Source of the DNA: Xanthomonas sacchari
GTDB lineage: Bacteria > Pseudomonadota > Gammaproteobacteria > Xanthomonadales > Xanthomonadaceae
Assembly (NCBI RefSeq): GCF_040529065.1
Contig: NZ_CP132343.1
Location: 1,612,001-1,676,000, forward strand
DNA length: 64,000 nt
Direction: 5' to 3'
Shown: positions 44,590 to 54,500 of the stretch, in pieces
Position numbering within the stretch: position 1 is the stretch's first letter
Layout: every line of letters begins with the position of its first letter
Position numbers and translations under genes: made by a program
The notes under the pieces: generated by a model
Told to the model about the DNA's origin: nothing
The model's input: only the letters and a program-made list of their open reading frames with translations
The model's database searches: none

Positions 44590-47352
44590 TCAGTTGAACG
44601 TGTACTTCGCGCCCACCGTGAAGTAGCGGCCGATCGCGCCGCTGAAGTGCAGCGGGTTGTAGTTGACCGCACCGTAGGTGGTCGGATCCAGCGGGGCGAT
44701 CCGGTCGAACACGTTCTGCACCGACGCGTTCAGTTCGAACGCCTCGGTGATGTTCCAGCGGCCCGACAGATCGAAGGTGGTGAACGAGGCGATCTTCTTG
44801 ACCGGCGTACCGTCGGCGTAGAAGGCCTGGTAGTCGCCACCGCGGCGATCCTTGTTCTCGATGCTGTCGATGTAGTTGACCACGCCGCTCACGCTCCAGC
44901 TGCCCTGCTTCCAGGTGGTGCCGAAGTTGATGCGGTCCTGCGGGGTGCCGATGCAGTTGGTCACGTCGCAGTTGCCGTGCGTGCCCACGTAGTCGACGGT
45001 GGTGTCGCCTTCGGTGCGCTCGAACTTGAGCAGGTGGCTCCACTGCGCATCCAGCTCCAACTGACCCGGACCGATCTCGAAGGTCTGGCGGATGTCGGTG
45101 TCGATGCCGCGCACGCGCGAGGAGTTCGCGTTCACGTAGCCGGTATTGACCGCCAGGATGGTACCGCTGTTGGCGACGCCGCCGATGTTGTTGCTGTCGC
45201 GCAGGACATTGCCGGCAGCGATCGCGTCGGCGGTGCTGCCCTGGGCGATCTCGTTGGTGCGCTTGATCTCCCAGCCGTCCACGGTCAACGAGGTCGTCGA
45301 GGTCGGCTGCAGCACGAAGCCCACCGAGTAGCTCTTGGATTCCTCGGGCTTCAGCGCCGGGTTCGGACGGGTGATGATCGCCACCGAGCGCGCGGTGCAC
45401 TCGTTGGCCGGATCGATCGCGCAGCGCACCGGATCGCGGGCGTTGGAGAACGCGGCCAGGCCGCCGTCGCCGTTCTCGGCCGGATTCGGCGCACGGAAGC
45501 CTTCGGCATAGCTGGCGCGCAGCGCGATCCAGTTGGCCGGCGTCCACTTCACGCCCAGCTTCGGGGTGGCCTTGCCGTCGCCGCCGTCGTACTTGTCGTA
45601 GCGCAGTGCCGCCGACAGTTCCAGTTGCTCCAGCACCGGCGCGGACAGCTCTACGTGGGCAGCATAGACGTTCTGAGTGCCGTCGTAGGCCGAGTAGCCC
45701 AGGCCGATGATGTCGCCGATGTCGGTGTAGGTCTGCGGGGTCAGGCTGTTGCTGGTCTTGCGCCATTCCGCGCCCATCGCCAGGCCCAGCGGGCCGCCCT
45801 TGAGGTCGACCAGGCTGCGCGAGACGTTGAAGTCGAACATGTCCAGTTCCGACTTGGCGCGCGCGCTGATGGTCGGCGAGATGTAGTCGTACAGCGCCTG
45901 CGAGTTCAGGTTGGCGTTGTCGCCGATGCGCCAGGTGCCGGCAGGGCAGGCCGGGTTGCCGAGCACGCAGCGCACGGCGCTGTAGCGCAGGTAGCCGGTA
46001 CGCTTGTTGATCAGATTGGTACCGGAGTGCAGGTAGCCGGTGTCGTAGCTCCACTCGCCCCAGTTGCCCTTCACGCCGACCAGGAAGCGATTGAACTCGT
46101 TGGTGTTGTCGGTGACGCGCGGGCCCACGTCCCAGGCGCTGTAGCGCAGGCGCGCGGCGTATGGCAGCGGATTGTCCGGATGGCCGGCGTAGAGCACGGT
46201 GGCGCCGGCGCCGCTGTTGGCGTTGACCGGGCCGCCCGGGTAGCCCCAGCCGCCGGATACGCCGGACGGGGTATTGGAGAACACGGTGTTCTTCTTCGAG
46301 TAGCCGATCTCGGTGTAGATCTCGCCGCCCTCGCCGAAGGCGAAGCTGGCGCGGCCGAACACGTTGACGTACTTCTCCTCGGGGGTCAGATCGCGGAACT
46401 GCTGCGCCGGATCCCACAGGCAGCCCTGCGCCTGCGCGGTGGCGTCGCTCTGGCCCGGGATGGTGGTCAGGCCGGCGCAGCCGGGGAGGGCGACCAGCTG
46501 TCCGGCGGTGTTGAACACCGAGCCATTGGGGCCGCTGCCGCCGGCGGTGCCGCCGCTGAGGTAGGCGCCGCCGAGGAACTGCGCGTCCTGTGCCGCATAG
46601 CCCCAGCGGCGGATGTCGCCGGTGCCGATCCACTTGCGGTCCTTGCGGTCGCTGATCTTGATCGCGTCGGTCTTGCCCACGTCCAGGCTGAAGAACGCGT
46701 TCCAGCCGTCGCTGGAAAGGTCGCCGGTACCGGCGGTCAGGGTGGCCTTGCGCGCATCGCCGTCGCCATCGCCGGAGAGGCCGTAGGAGCCGCGCAGGAT
46801 CGCGCCCTGGAAGTCGCTGCGCAGGATGATGTTGACTACGCCGGCGATGGCGTCGGAGCCGTAGATCGCCGAGGCGCCGTCCTTCAGCACTTCGACCCGC
46901 TCGACCGCGTCCAGCGGGATGGTGCTCAGGTCGGTGAAGACCTTCTGGCCATCGTCGGCCAGGCCGTAGGTGGCCATGCGCCGCCCGTTCAACAGCACCA
47001 GGGTGGAGCCGGCGCCCAGGCCGCGCAGCGAGATGCCGGCGCCGCCGCCGGCGAAACCGTTGCCGAAGGTCTTCGGAATCGAGCCGGCGCCGTCGGCGGT
47101 CAGGGTCTGCAGGTACTCGGCCAGCGAGGTCTTGCCGGTGCGGTCGATTTCCTGGCGGGTGACTACCTGCACCGGCGACGGGGTCTCGGTGTCGGTGCGC
47201 GGGATGTTGGAGCCCGTGACCGTGATCCGGTCGAGATTGGTGGCCGCTTCCTGGGCGAAGGCGGCGGGGCCTGCGAGGGCGGCGAGCACGCCAGCGACGG
47301 AGGCACACAGCAGCGTACGGCGGGTTGCACGCCGTTGGGTCGAAATGTTCAC
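44590..47352 (-). CDS. TonB-dependent outer-membrane receptor
   Basis: 920 residues. Signal peptide ends near AFAQEA (about 33), then the TonB-box-like LDRITVTGS. The plug domain holds PSPVQVVTRQEIDRTGKTSLAEYLQTL and VERVEVLKDGASAIYGSDAIAGVVNIIL. A 22-strand barrel ends in the aromatic FTVGAKYTFN with a C-terminal residue usual for outer-membrane insertion. The ligand is not evident; possibly a peptide, sugar or metal chelate. The GTG start (47352) is fixed by AGGA 8 bases upstream. It precedes a divergent AT-rich control region and is next to a tonB gene. Confidence 0.95.
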   Translation of the reverse strand: MNISTQRRATRRTLLCASVAGVLAALAGPAAFAQEAATNLDRITVTGSNIPRTDTETPSPVQVVTRQEIDRTGKTSLAEYLQTLTADGAGSIPKTFGNGFAGGGAGISLRGLGAGSTLVLLNGRRMATYGLADDGQKVFTDLSTIPLDAVERVEVLKDGASAIYGSDAIAGVVNIILRSDFQGAILRGSYGLSGDGDGDARKATLTAGTGDLSSDGWNAFFSLDVGKTDAIKISDRKDRKWIGTGDIRRWGYAAQDAQFLGGAYLSGGTAGGSGPNGSVFNTAGQLVALPGCAGLTTIPGQSDATAQAQGCLWDPAQQFRDLTPEEKYVNVFGRASFAFGEGGEIYTEIGYSKKNTVFSNTPSGVSGGWGYPGGPVNANSGAGATVLYAGHPDNPLPYAARLRYSAWDVGPRVTDNTNEFNRFLVGVKGNWGEWSYDTGYLHSGTNLINKRTGYLRYSAVRCVLGNPACPAGTWRIGDNANLNSQALYDYISPTISARAKSELDMFDFNVSRSLVDLKGGPLGLAMGAEWRKTSNSLTPQTYTDIGDIIGLGYSAYDGTQNVYAAHVELSAPVLEQLELSAALRYDKYDGGDGKATPKLGVKWTPANWIALRASYAEGFRAPNPAENGDGGLAAFSNARDPVRCAIDPANECTARSVAIITRPNPALKPEESKSYSVGFVLQPTSTTSLTVDGWEIKRTNEIAQGSTADAIAAGNVLRDSNNIGGVANSGTILAVNTGYVNANSSRVRGIDTDIRQTFEIGPGQLELDAQWSHLLKFERTEGDTTVDYVGTHGNCDVTNCIGTPQDRINFGTTWKQGSWSVSGVVNYIDSIENKDRRGGDYQAFYADGTPVKKIASFTTFDLSGRWNITEAFELNASVQNVFDRIAPLDPTTYGAVNYNPLHFSGAIGRYFTVGAKYTFN

Positions 47353-47430
47353 AGTTTCTCTCCTAACTGGAAACGCAGATTGTGTCTTTCTGACGAAAGT
47401 GCCGACCTTTTGACGGCCGGCTGGTTCCCA

Positions 47431-47474
47431 TCTAGGTGTATCTATCGTGAACAAATAGTGAATTTTTGCGAAAT
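47431..47474 (-). promoter_or_regulatory. AT-rich control region of the TonB receptor gene
   Basis: This 44-bp stretch is far more AT-rich than any other in the neighbourhood and holds TTGTTCAC and GATAGATAC on the minus strand. It leaves an 80-base leader before the GTG start. A promoter is likely, but the exact -35/-10 pair is not clear, and no Fur box could be made out. Confidence 0.35.
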
Positions 47475-47514
47475 GCGCGCGGCCGAGTAGACCCGGCCGC
47501 GCACATCGCCATCC

Positions 47515-48186
47515 TCAGCGGTCCATCGAAAAATCGACCGGCACCAGCCCGTACGCCTGCACCGGCGTGCCGTTCTGCAGCGCCGGCTTGAACGCCCAGC
47601 GCTTGAGCACCTGGTCGCGGGCGGCCTGGTCCAGCACCCGGTGGCCGCTGCTCTTCTCGATGCTGACCTGCAGCGGCTGCCCGTCGGTGCCGACCAGCAC
47701 CCGCAGCAGCACGCTGCCCTGCAGGCGATCGCGCAGCGCGTCGCGCGGATACGGCGGGGCCGGCGCGCGCAGGTACTGCAACTGCATGCCGTCCACCGGC
47801 GCACTCGCGCTCGCCGGCGGCAGGCTGGGCGCGGCGATGCTGGGCGTGGGGTCGACATTGGGCGCGCTGTCCAGCACCACCGGGCTGCTGTCGGCCGCTG
47901 GCGCCGGCGTCGAGGTCGGCACCGGCACTGCAGTGGGCGTGCGCGGCTGCGTCGGCACCTGTTTCTCGGCATTGGGAATGGTCGGCGGCGGCGGCGTGAC
48001 CTTGACCACCACCGGTTGCTGCCAGGGCGGCTGCACCTGCGCCGGTTCCGGTGGCGCGGTCACGTGCGAGAGCGGAAGCAGCAGCAACAGGGCGGCCAGC
48101 ACGTGCAGGGCGATCGCGGTGCTGTAGGCCAGGACCCGGGACAGGTCGATGCGGAAGGACGGGGCGGGGAGTTGCGTGCGAACCAT
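47515..48186 (-). CDS. Energy transducer TonB
   Basis: 223 residues. One N-terminal helix (about 20-40) anchors it in the inner membrane. A Pro-rich spacer (about 44-135) spans the periplasm. The TonB_C domain has YPRDALRDRLQGSVLLRVLVGTDGQPLQVSIEKSSGHRVLDQAA and RWAFKPALQNG. Passes the energy of ExbBD to outer-membrane receptors, surely including the neighbour at 44590. Several TonB paralogues are usual in Xanthomonas; this is one linked to a receptor. exbB and exbD are not in the window. Confidence 0.93.
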   Translation of the reverse strand: MVRTQLPAPSFRIDLSRVLAYSTAIALHVLAALLLLLPLSHVTAPPEPAQVQPPWQQPVVVKVTPPPPTIPNAEKQVPTQPRTPTAVPVPTSTPAPAADSSPVVLDSAPNVDPTPSIAAPSLPPASASAPVDGMQLQYLRAPAPPYPRDALRDRLQGSVLLRVLVGTDGQPLQVSIEKSSGHRVLDQAARDQVLKRWAFKPALQNGTPVQAYGLVPVDFSMDR

Positions 48187-48489
48187 GGATCCACCTCTGC
48201 GATAGGAGTGTCGTGGACTGCGGTACGGCTAAGAGCGGCTAACAAACCTACTGCGCAGCCGCCAGGCGGCTGCTCGCGACGTTTTGTCAGCCACTCTGAA
48301 CGCACGGGCGCGGCGGATGGGGTCAGCGCGCCCGTCCGCGTTTCGACAGTGCGCCGGTCGCGGTGGCTTTGGCAAGAGGGGCAAGGGCCAGCGCTGGGCG
48401 CGATCGCGACGAGAGCAGGGGGCCGCCGCAGCCGGACACGACGACGGCGCCCGCAGGCGCCGTCGCGAGGTGTTGCCTGGTAAGCCCGC
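48187..48489. other. 303-bp intergenic region with one GC hairpin
   Basis: No gene seen. It contains a perfect 10-bp stem with a CGCA loop (CGACGGCGCC/GGCGCCGTCG, 48442-48465), lying just past the SIMPL gene stop and so in position to end that transcript, though without a T-run. The rest near 48190-48250 should hold the tonB promoter. Confidence 0.5.
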
Positions 48490-49227
48490 TTACTTGCCCA
48501 GTTCGAACACCACGTCCAGGTTGACCGAGACGCTGCTCTCGCCCGCGGCGACCGGGGTGTCGGCCTCGGCCTTCATCGCCATTGCGCGCATCATCGGCAT
48601 CGGCGGGCGCACGCCGCCGCTGCTGCCCTCGGAAATGCTGACGATGCGCCGCACGCGCAGGCCAAGCGCCTTGGCGTAGCTCTGCGCGCGCGCCTGCGCC
48701 TTCTTCAGCGCATCGACCCGGGCCTGGTCGTACAGCGGTTCGGGGTCGTCGATCTCGAAGGTGGGGCCGTTGATCTGGTTGGCGCCCTGCGCGGCCAGCG
48801 CGTCGAGCACCTTGCCGAGCTTGGCGATGTCGCGCACCTTCAGGTTGACCGAGTTGCTGGCCTGGTAGCCGATGATCTGTGGGGCCTGGTTCTCGGCGTA
48901 CTTGTACTGCGGGTTGAGGCTGACCCCGCTGGTCTGCACGTCCTTGTCGGCGATGCCGGCGGCGCGGATCGCGGCGAGCACCTTGGTCATCTGCTCGGCG
49001 TTCTGTCGCATCGCCGCGGCGCTGTCGGTGGCCTGGGTGACCACGCCGGCCGAGATCGCGGCCACATCGGGCGCGCGCTTGGCCTCGGCCTGCGCGGCGA
49101 TGTTGAGCAGGGTGCCGTCGGCGGGCACGGCATAGCCGGGCGCGGCGGATTGGGCGTGGGCGGTCATCGTGCCTCCTAAGGCGAGGGACAGGGCCAGCAG
49201 CAGCGGGCGGACGGACAATGCGCGCAT
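48490..49227 (-). CDS. SIMPL/DUF541 family periplasmic protein
   Basis: 245 residues with a signal peptide (cleaved near AHAQSA, about 25). DUF541 signature: AEAKRAPDVAAISAGVVTQATDSAAAMRQNAEQMTKVLAAIRAAGIADKDV, with the NPQYKY...QIIGYQASNSVNLKVRD block. These proteins form ring-like oligomers in the periplasm or outer membrane and have been linked to oxidative-stress defence. Molecular function unknown. It is divergent from maf. Confidence 0.9.
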   Translation of the reverse strand: MRALSVRPLLLALSLALGGTMTAHAQSAAPGYAVPADGTLLNIAAQAEAKRAPDVAAISAGVVTQATDSAAAMRQNAEQMTKVLAAIRAAGIADKDVQTSGVSLNPQYKYAENQAPQIIGYQASNSVNLKVRDIAKLGKVLDALAAQGANQINGPTFEIDDPEPLYDQARVDALKKAQARAQSYAKALGLRVRRIVSISEGSSGGVRPPMPMMRAMAMKAEADTPVAAGESSVSVNLDVVFELGK

Positions 49228-49359
49228 CGGGGTTCTCCTTGAAGAATGGGGCGAGGGTGTTGCCGCGACGATGAACGCGTCGTGATCTTCACCGGGGTTG
49301 AAGCGATCGTCACGCCATCGGCGTTCGTTCAGCCAGTCCGCTCGGGTTATCCTTCGGCC

Positions 49360-49926
49360 ATGCTGTATCTCGCGTCCCGTTCCCCTCGCAGAAACGAACT
49401 GCTGACCCGCCTCGGCGTGCCGTTCCGGATCCTCGATCTCGAGGTGCCGGAACTGCGCGCGGCCGACGAGTCGGCGCAGGCCTACGTGCGCCGCGTGGCG
49501 CTGGACAAGGCCCGCGCCGGGTGGGCGCAACTGGCCGATGCCGCCGATGCGGTGGTGCTCGGCGCCGACACCGAAGTGGTGCTGGACGAGCGCGTGTTCG
49601 GCAAGCCGGCCGATGCCGGGGACGCCGCGGCGATGCTGGCGGCCCTGTCCGGGCGCACCCACCAGGCGATGACCGCGGTGGCGCTGGTCGCCGCCGGCCG
49701 CGAGGAGGTGCTGCTGGTGCCGACGGCGGTGACCTTCGCCGAGTTGTCCGCGCGCGACATCGCCGACTACGTGGCCAGCGGCGAGCCGATGGGGCGGGCC
49801 GGTGCGTACGCGATCCAGGGCGGCGCCGAACGCTTCGTCAGCCGTCTCGACGGCAGCTATTCCGGGGTGATGGGCCTGCCCCTGCACCAGACCCACCACC
49901 TGCTGCGCACCTTCGGAGTGCTGTGA
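49360..49926 (+). CDS. maf: Maf family nucleotide pyrophosphatase
   Basis: 188 residues. [14 protein letters not shown] at the start, [15 protein letters not shown] in the middle and [11 protein letters not shown] near the end are the Maf blocks. It hydrolyses non-canonical or UTP/dTTP nucleotides, a house-cleaning step. TGA and the rng ATG overlap by one base (TGATG), so the two are coupled. Confidence 0.95.
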   Translation: MLYLASRSPRRNELLTRLGVPFRILDLEVPELRAADESAQAYVRRVALDKARAGWAQLADAADAVVLGADTEVVLDERVFGKPADAGDAAAMLAALSGRTHQAMTAVALVAAGREEVLLVPTAVTFAELSARDIADYVASGEPMGRAGAYAIQGGAERFVSRLDGSYSGVMGLPLHQTHHLLRTFGVL

Positions 49927-51416
49927 TGTCGCAAGAGATCCTGGTCAACGTCACACCACGCGAGACCCGGGTGGCCGTCATCGAGAACGGCATGCTGCAG
50001 GAGCTGCACATCGAGCGCGGCTGGCGCCGCGGGGTGGTCGGCAACATCTACAAGGGCCGGGTGCAGCGGGTGATGCCGGGCATGCAGGCGGCCTTCGTCG
50101 AGGTCGGGCTGGAGCGCGCGGCGTTCCTGCACGCGAACGACGTGGTGCGGCCGGCGCCGGTCGGCAACGGCGACACCGAGGAGGCGACGCCGCTGCCGGT
50201 GTCGGCGGCGGTGCCGATCGTGGAACTGCTGCGCGACGGCCAGGACATCGTGGTGCAGGTGGTCAAGGACCCGATCGGCAGCAAGGGCGCGCGGCTGACC
50301 ACGCAGATCAGCATTCCCTCGCGCTACCTGGTGCTGCTGCCGCAGTCGCGGGTGATCGGGGTGTCGGCGCGGATCGAGGACGAGGCCGAGCGGCAGCGCC
50401 TGAAGACCCTGGTCGCCGACCTGGCCGCCAGCCACGGCGGCTTCGGCTACATCATCCGCACCAATGCCGAGGGCCAGCCGGCCGAGGCGCTGGCCGAGGA
50501 CATCGCCTACCTGTCGCGGGTCTGGAACGTGGTCGAGCGGCGCGGCCGCGACGGCGCCCCGGCCAGCATCATCTACGAGGACCTGAGCCTGCCGCTGCGC
50601 GCGGTGCGCGACCTGATCCGCAAGGACGTGGAGAAGGTCAAGGTCGATTCGCACGAGACCTTCGAGCGGCTGCAGGCCTTCGTCGCCAAGTACATGCCGG
50701 TGCTGGCCGAGCGCCTGGAGCTGTACACCGGCGACCGCCCGATCTTCGACCTGTACGGGGTTGAGGACGAGATCGCCCGCGCGCTGGACAAGCAGGTGCC
50801 GCTGAAGTCCGGTGGCTATCTGGTCATCGACCAGACCGAGGCGATGACCACCATCGACGTCAACACCGGCTCGTTCCTGGGCCAGCGCAACCTTGAGGAG
50901 ACGGTGTTCCGCACCAACCTGGAGGCGGCGCAGGCGGTGGCGCGGCAACTGCGGCTGCGCAATCTAGGCGGCATCATCATCATCGACTTCATCGACATGG
51001 ACGACGCCGAGCATCGCCGCCAGGTGCTGCGCACGCTGGAGAAGGCGCTCTCGCGCGACCATGCCAAGACCACGGTGTACGAGTTCTCGCCGCTGGGCCT
51101 GGTGGAGATGACCCGCAAGCGCACCGTGGAGAGCCTGGAGCGGCAGCTGTCCGAACCGTGCCCGGAATGCAGCGGGCGCGGCTCGATCAAGACCGCCGAG
51201 ACCGTGACCTACGAGATCTTCCGCGAGATCACCCGCGCGGTGCGCCAGTTCGACGCGGCGCGGCTGCTGGTGATCGCCTCGACCAAGGTGGTGGCGCGCA
51301 TCACCGACGAGGAATCGGCGGCCGTGGCCGAGCTGGAGGAATTCCTCGGCAAGACCATCCGCTTCCAGGCCGACGAACAGTACCTGCAGGAGCAGTTCGA
51401 CGTGGTGTTGTTGTGA
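49926..51416 (+). CDS. rng: Ribonuclease G
   Basis: 496 residues. S1 domain at about 38-130 (YKGRVQRVMPGMQAAFVEVG), RNase H-like part, then catalytic Asp residues in TTIDVNTGSF and IIIDFIDMDD, and the Zn-link motif CPECSGRG. It processes 16S rRNA 5' ends and mRNA. The length, lacking an RNase E C-terminal scaffold, favours RNase G over RNase E, as does its position after maf. Confidence 0.97.
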   Translation: MSQEILVNVTPRETRVAVIENGMLQELHIERGWRRGVVGNIYKGRVQRVMPGMQAAFVEVGLERAAFLHANDVVRPAPVGNGDTEEATPLPVSAAVPIVELLRDGQDIVVQVVKDPIGSKGARLTTQISIPSRYLVLLPQSRVIGVSARIEDEAERQRLKTLVADLAASHGGFGYIIRTNAEGQPAEALAEDIAYLSRVWNVVERRGRDGAPASIIYEDLSLPLRAVRDLIRKDVEKVKVDSHETFERLQAFVAKYMPVLAERLELYTGDRPIFDLYGVEDEIARALDKQVPLKSGGYLVIDQTEAMTTIDVNTGSFLGQRNLEETVFRTNLEAAQAVARQLRLRNLGGIIIIDFIDMDDAEHRRQVLRTLEKALSRDHAKTTVYEFSPLGLVEMTRKRTVESLERQLSEPCPECSGRGSIKTAETVTYEIFREITRAVRQFDAARLLVIASTKVVARITDEESAAVAELEEFLGKTIRFQADEQYLQEQFDVVLL

Positions 51417-51420
51417 GGCT

Positions 51421-51566
51421 GGGAGTGGGGAATCGGGAATGGGGAATGGGGGAAGAGCGCGCCGTTGGCGCTGACGCGTCCCTGGATTCCTTGGCCGAAT
51501 TTCACACGGCAATGAGCGGTTCGCGTGCTGCTTTTGCGATTCCCCATTCCCGATTCCCCATTCCCC
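51421..51566. repeat. Paired heptamer element between rng and yhdP (G-rich 51421-51452, C-rich 51538-51566)
   Basis: Left GGGAGTG/GGGAATC/GGGAATG units followed by GGAAGAGCGC; right GATTCCCC units preceded by GCTGCTTTTGC. Inverted likeness again extends beyond the heptamers. The right arm ends 7 bases before the yhdP start and could occlude it in RNA. Confidence 0.8.
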
Positions 51567-51573
51567 GCATCTG

Positions 51574-54500
51574 ATGCATCCCCCCCTGCGCCGCCGCCTG
51601 CGCCTGGCTCGCCGTTTCGCGTTCTATGCGGTGGCGATCGGGCTGGTGTGCGTGGCCCTGGCGGTGGGAGCACTGAGCCAGGCGCTGCCGTTCGTAGAGC
51701 AGCATCCGCAACAGGTGGCGGCGTGGCTGAGCGAACGCGCCGGACGGCCGATCCGCTTCGACCGGCTGGAGACCGCCTGGACCCGGCGCGGTCCGTTGCT
51801 GCGCCTGGACGGCCTGCGCATCGGCGCCGGCGAGGGCGTGCGCATCGGCCAGGCCGAGGTGCTGGTGTCGATGTACGCGGGGTTGCTGCCCGGGCGCTCG
51901 TTCACCGAGCTGCGCCTGCGCGGGCTGGCGCTGACCCTGCTGCGCGCCGACGACGGCAACTGGAGCGTGCAGGGCCTGCCGACCTCGGGGCAGGGCGGCG
52001 ATCCGCTGGATGCGCTGCAGGGGCTGGGCGAACTGCAGGTCATCGATGGCCGCCTGCGCGTGCACGCCCCGTCGCTGGGCCTGGAAGCGCAGGTGCCGAA
52101 GATCGACCTGCGGATGCGCGTGAACGGCGAGCGCCTGCAGGTCGGCGTGCAGGGCTGGAGCGATCTGCAACAGGCGCCGCTGACCGCGGTGCTGGAGTTG
52201 GACCGACACAGCGGCGACGGCCAGGCCTATCTGGCGGTGCGCCCGGCGGAGCTGGCCGGCTGGGCCGGCCTGCTGCATGCCGCCGGGATCGAACTGCAGG
52301 GCGGCGTCGGCGAGGTCCAGGGCTGGCTGGACCTGCAGCAGCACCGTGTCGCCGGGGTGACCGTGCAGGCCACGCTGCGCGATCTGCGGCTGCGCGGCGC
52401 GCCGCTGGCCGACGGCCGCACCCGGCCGTCGCTGGCCTTCACCACCTTCCGTGCGACGGCGCGCTGGCGCCAGATCGACGGCGGCTGGCGGCTGGATGCG
52501 CCGCAGCTGCAGTTCGGCCAGGCCGGGCAGCCGCTGCAGCGCCTGGATGGGCTGACCGTGGCCGGCGGGCGCCGTTTCGCCCTGTTCGGCGACCATCTCG
52601 ACGTGGCGCCGCTGATCGCGGTGGCCGGGCTCAGCGACCGCCTTTCGCCCAGCCTGCGCAGCTGGCTGGCGGTGGCGAAGCCGCGCCTGCAACTGACCCA
52701 GGTGGCGGTGAGCGGGGTGCCGGGCGGTCCGCTGTACGGCCAGGGCCGGCTGGCCGAGCTGGCATTCGCGCCGGCCGGCGGCGCGCCCGGTGTGAGCGGG
52801 CTGCGCGGCCGCTTCGACGGCGATGCGCAGGCCGGCGAACTGGCGCTGGAGGCCGGCAGCCCGGTCCGCGTCGACTGGCCCAGCGGCTTCGGCGTGGTCC
52901 ACCAGGTCCAACTGGCCGGGCGCATCGTCGCCTTCCGCGACGGCGACGGCCTGCGCGTGGCGACCCCGGGGTTGCGCGTGCAGGGCAGCGACTACGGCGC
53001 CGATGTGCGCGGCGGGCTGCGCTTCCAGGACGACGGCTCGCGGCCATGGATCGATCTGGCCGCCGACCTGCAGGACGCGCCGGTGGTGGCGGCCAAGAAG
53101 TTCTGGGTCCATTCCAAGATGAGCAAGGCCGCCACCGACTGGCTGGACGCCGCGTTGCAGGGCGGGCGCCTGCGCGACGGCCATGCGCTGGTCTCCGGCG
53201 ATCTGGACGACTGGCCGTTCGCCGACCACAACGGCCGCTTCGAGGCGACCGCGCGGCTGGAGGACGCCAAGGTGCGCTTCCAGCACGACTGGCCGGCGGT
53301 GGAGAACGTGGACGCCAGCGTCGCCTTCATCGGCAACGGCTTCGAGGTGCACGGCCGCGGCAGCATGGGCGGGGTGCCAGTGGAGCAGCTGTCGGCGGCG
53401 CTGCCCGACTACAAGGAAGGCCAGCTCAGCGTGCTGGCCAGCACCCGCGCCGAGACCAGCAAGCTGCTGGCGATGCTGCGGCAGAGTCCGCTGCACGCCC
53501 ATTACGGCGACACCCTGGATGCGCTCAGCGCCTCGGGCCCGGCGGATGTCACCTTCGACCTGCTGCAGCCGCTGCGTGCCGGTGTCGGCACCCACCACCT
53601 GCGCGGCACGGTCGACCTGCTCGGCGCGCACATCGCCGACAAGCGCTGGGACCTGGCTTTCGACGACATGCGCGGCAGCGCCGATTACAGCGATACCGGA
53701 TTCGCCGCGCAGAAGCTGAGCGTGGCCTACCAGGGCCATCAGGGCGAACTGGCGCTGCGTGCCGGCGACGGCGTGCAGGATCCGCAGCAAGCCTTCGAGG
53801 CGGCGCTGAGCGCGGCGCTGGACGCCAACGAGCTGCTCGACCGGGTGCCGGAAATGGCCTGGCTCAAGCCCTACGTGCAGGGCCGCTCGCGCTGGAACAT
53901 CGGCGTCGGCCTGCCCAAGACGCCCGACGGCGGCGCGCAGCCGCCGACGCGGCTGCAACTGCGCTCGGACCTGGTCGGCACCGAGCTGTTGATGCCGGCG
54001 CCGATGGACAAGGCGCCGGCGACGCCGCTGGCGACCTCGGTCAACGTGCCGCTGCCGGTCGGCAGCGGCCGCATCGAGGTGGCCTTCGGCAAGCTGATGG
54101 CGCTGGCCGCGCGCAGCCAGGGCGGCAAGACTGGCGTGCGCGTGGTGATGGGCAACGATCACGTTGCCGACGAACCGCCGGCCAGCGGCCTGGTGGTGAG
54201 CGGGCGCACCGCGGCGCTGAACGCCATCGACTGGATCGGCGTGGTCAGCCGCCCCGATCCGAACGCCGCCGCGGCCAACGGCGGCGAAGACCCGATGCCG
54301 CTGCGCCGCATCGACATCCTCGCCGACCATCTGCTGTTGCTGGGCGGGGTGTTCGACAGCACCCGCCTGCGCCTGCTGCCGCAGGCCGACAGCATCGACG
54401 TGCACCTGGATGGCCCGGCCCTGGCCGGCGACCTCAGCGTGCCGACCAAGGACGGCGGCGTGCTCGGCGGGCGCCTGGCGCGGGTGCACTGGCGCTCGGC

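Noticed and set aside
48442-48465. Perfect GC hairpin as an intrinsic terminator
   Set aside because: A 10-bp stem without a following T-run on either strand, so it was noted in the gap entry but not called as a terminator.
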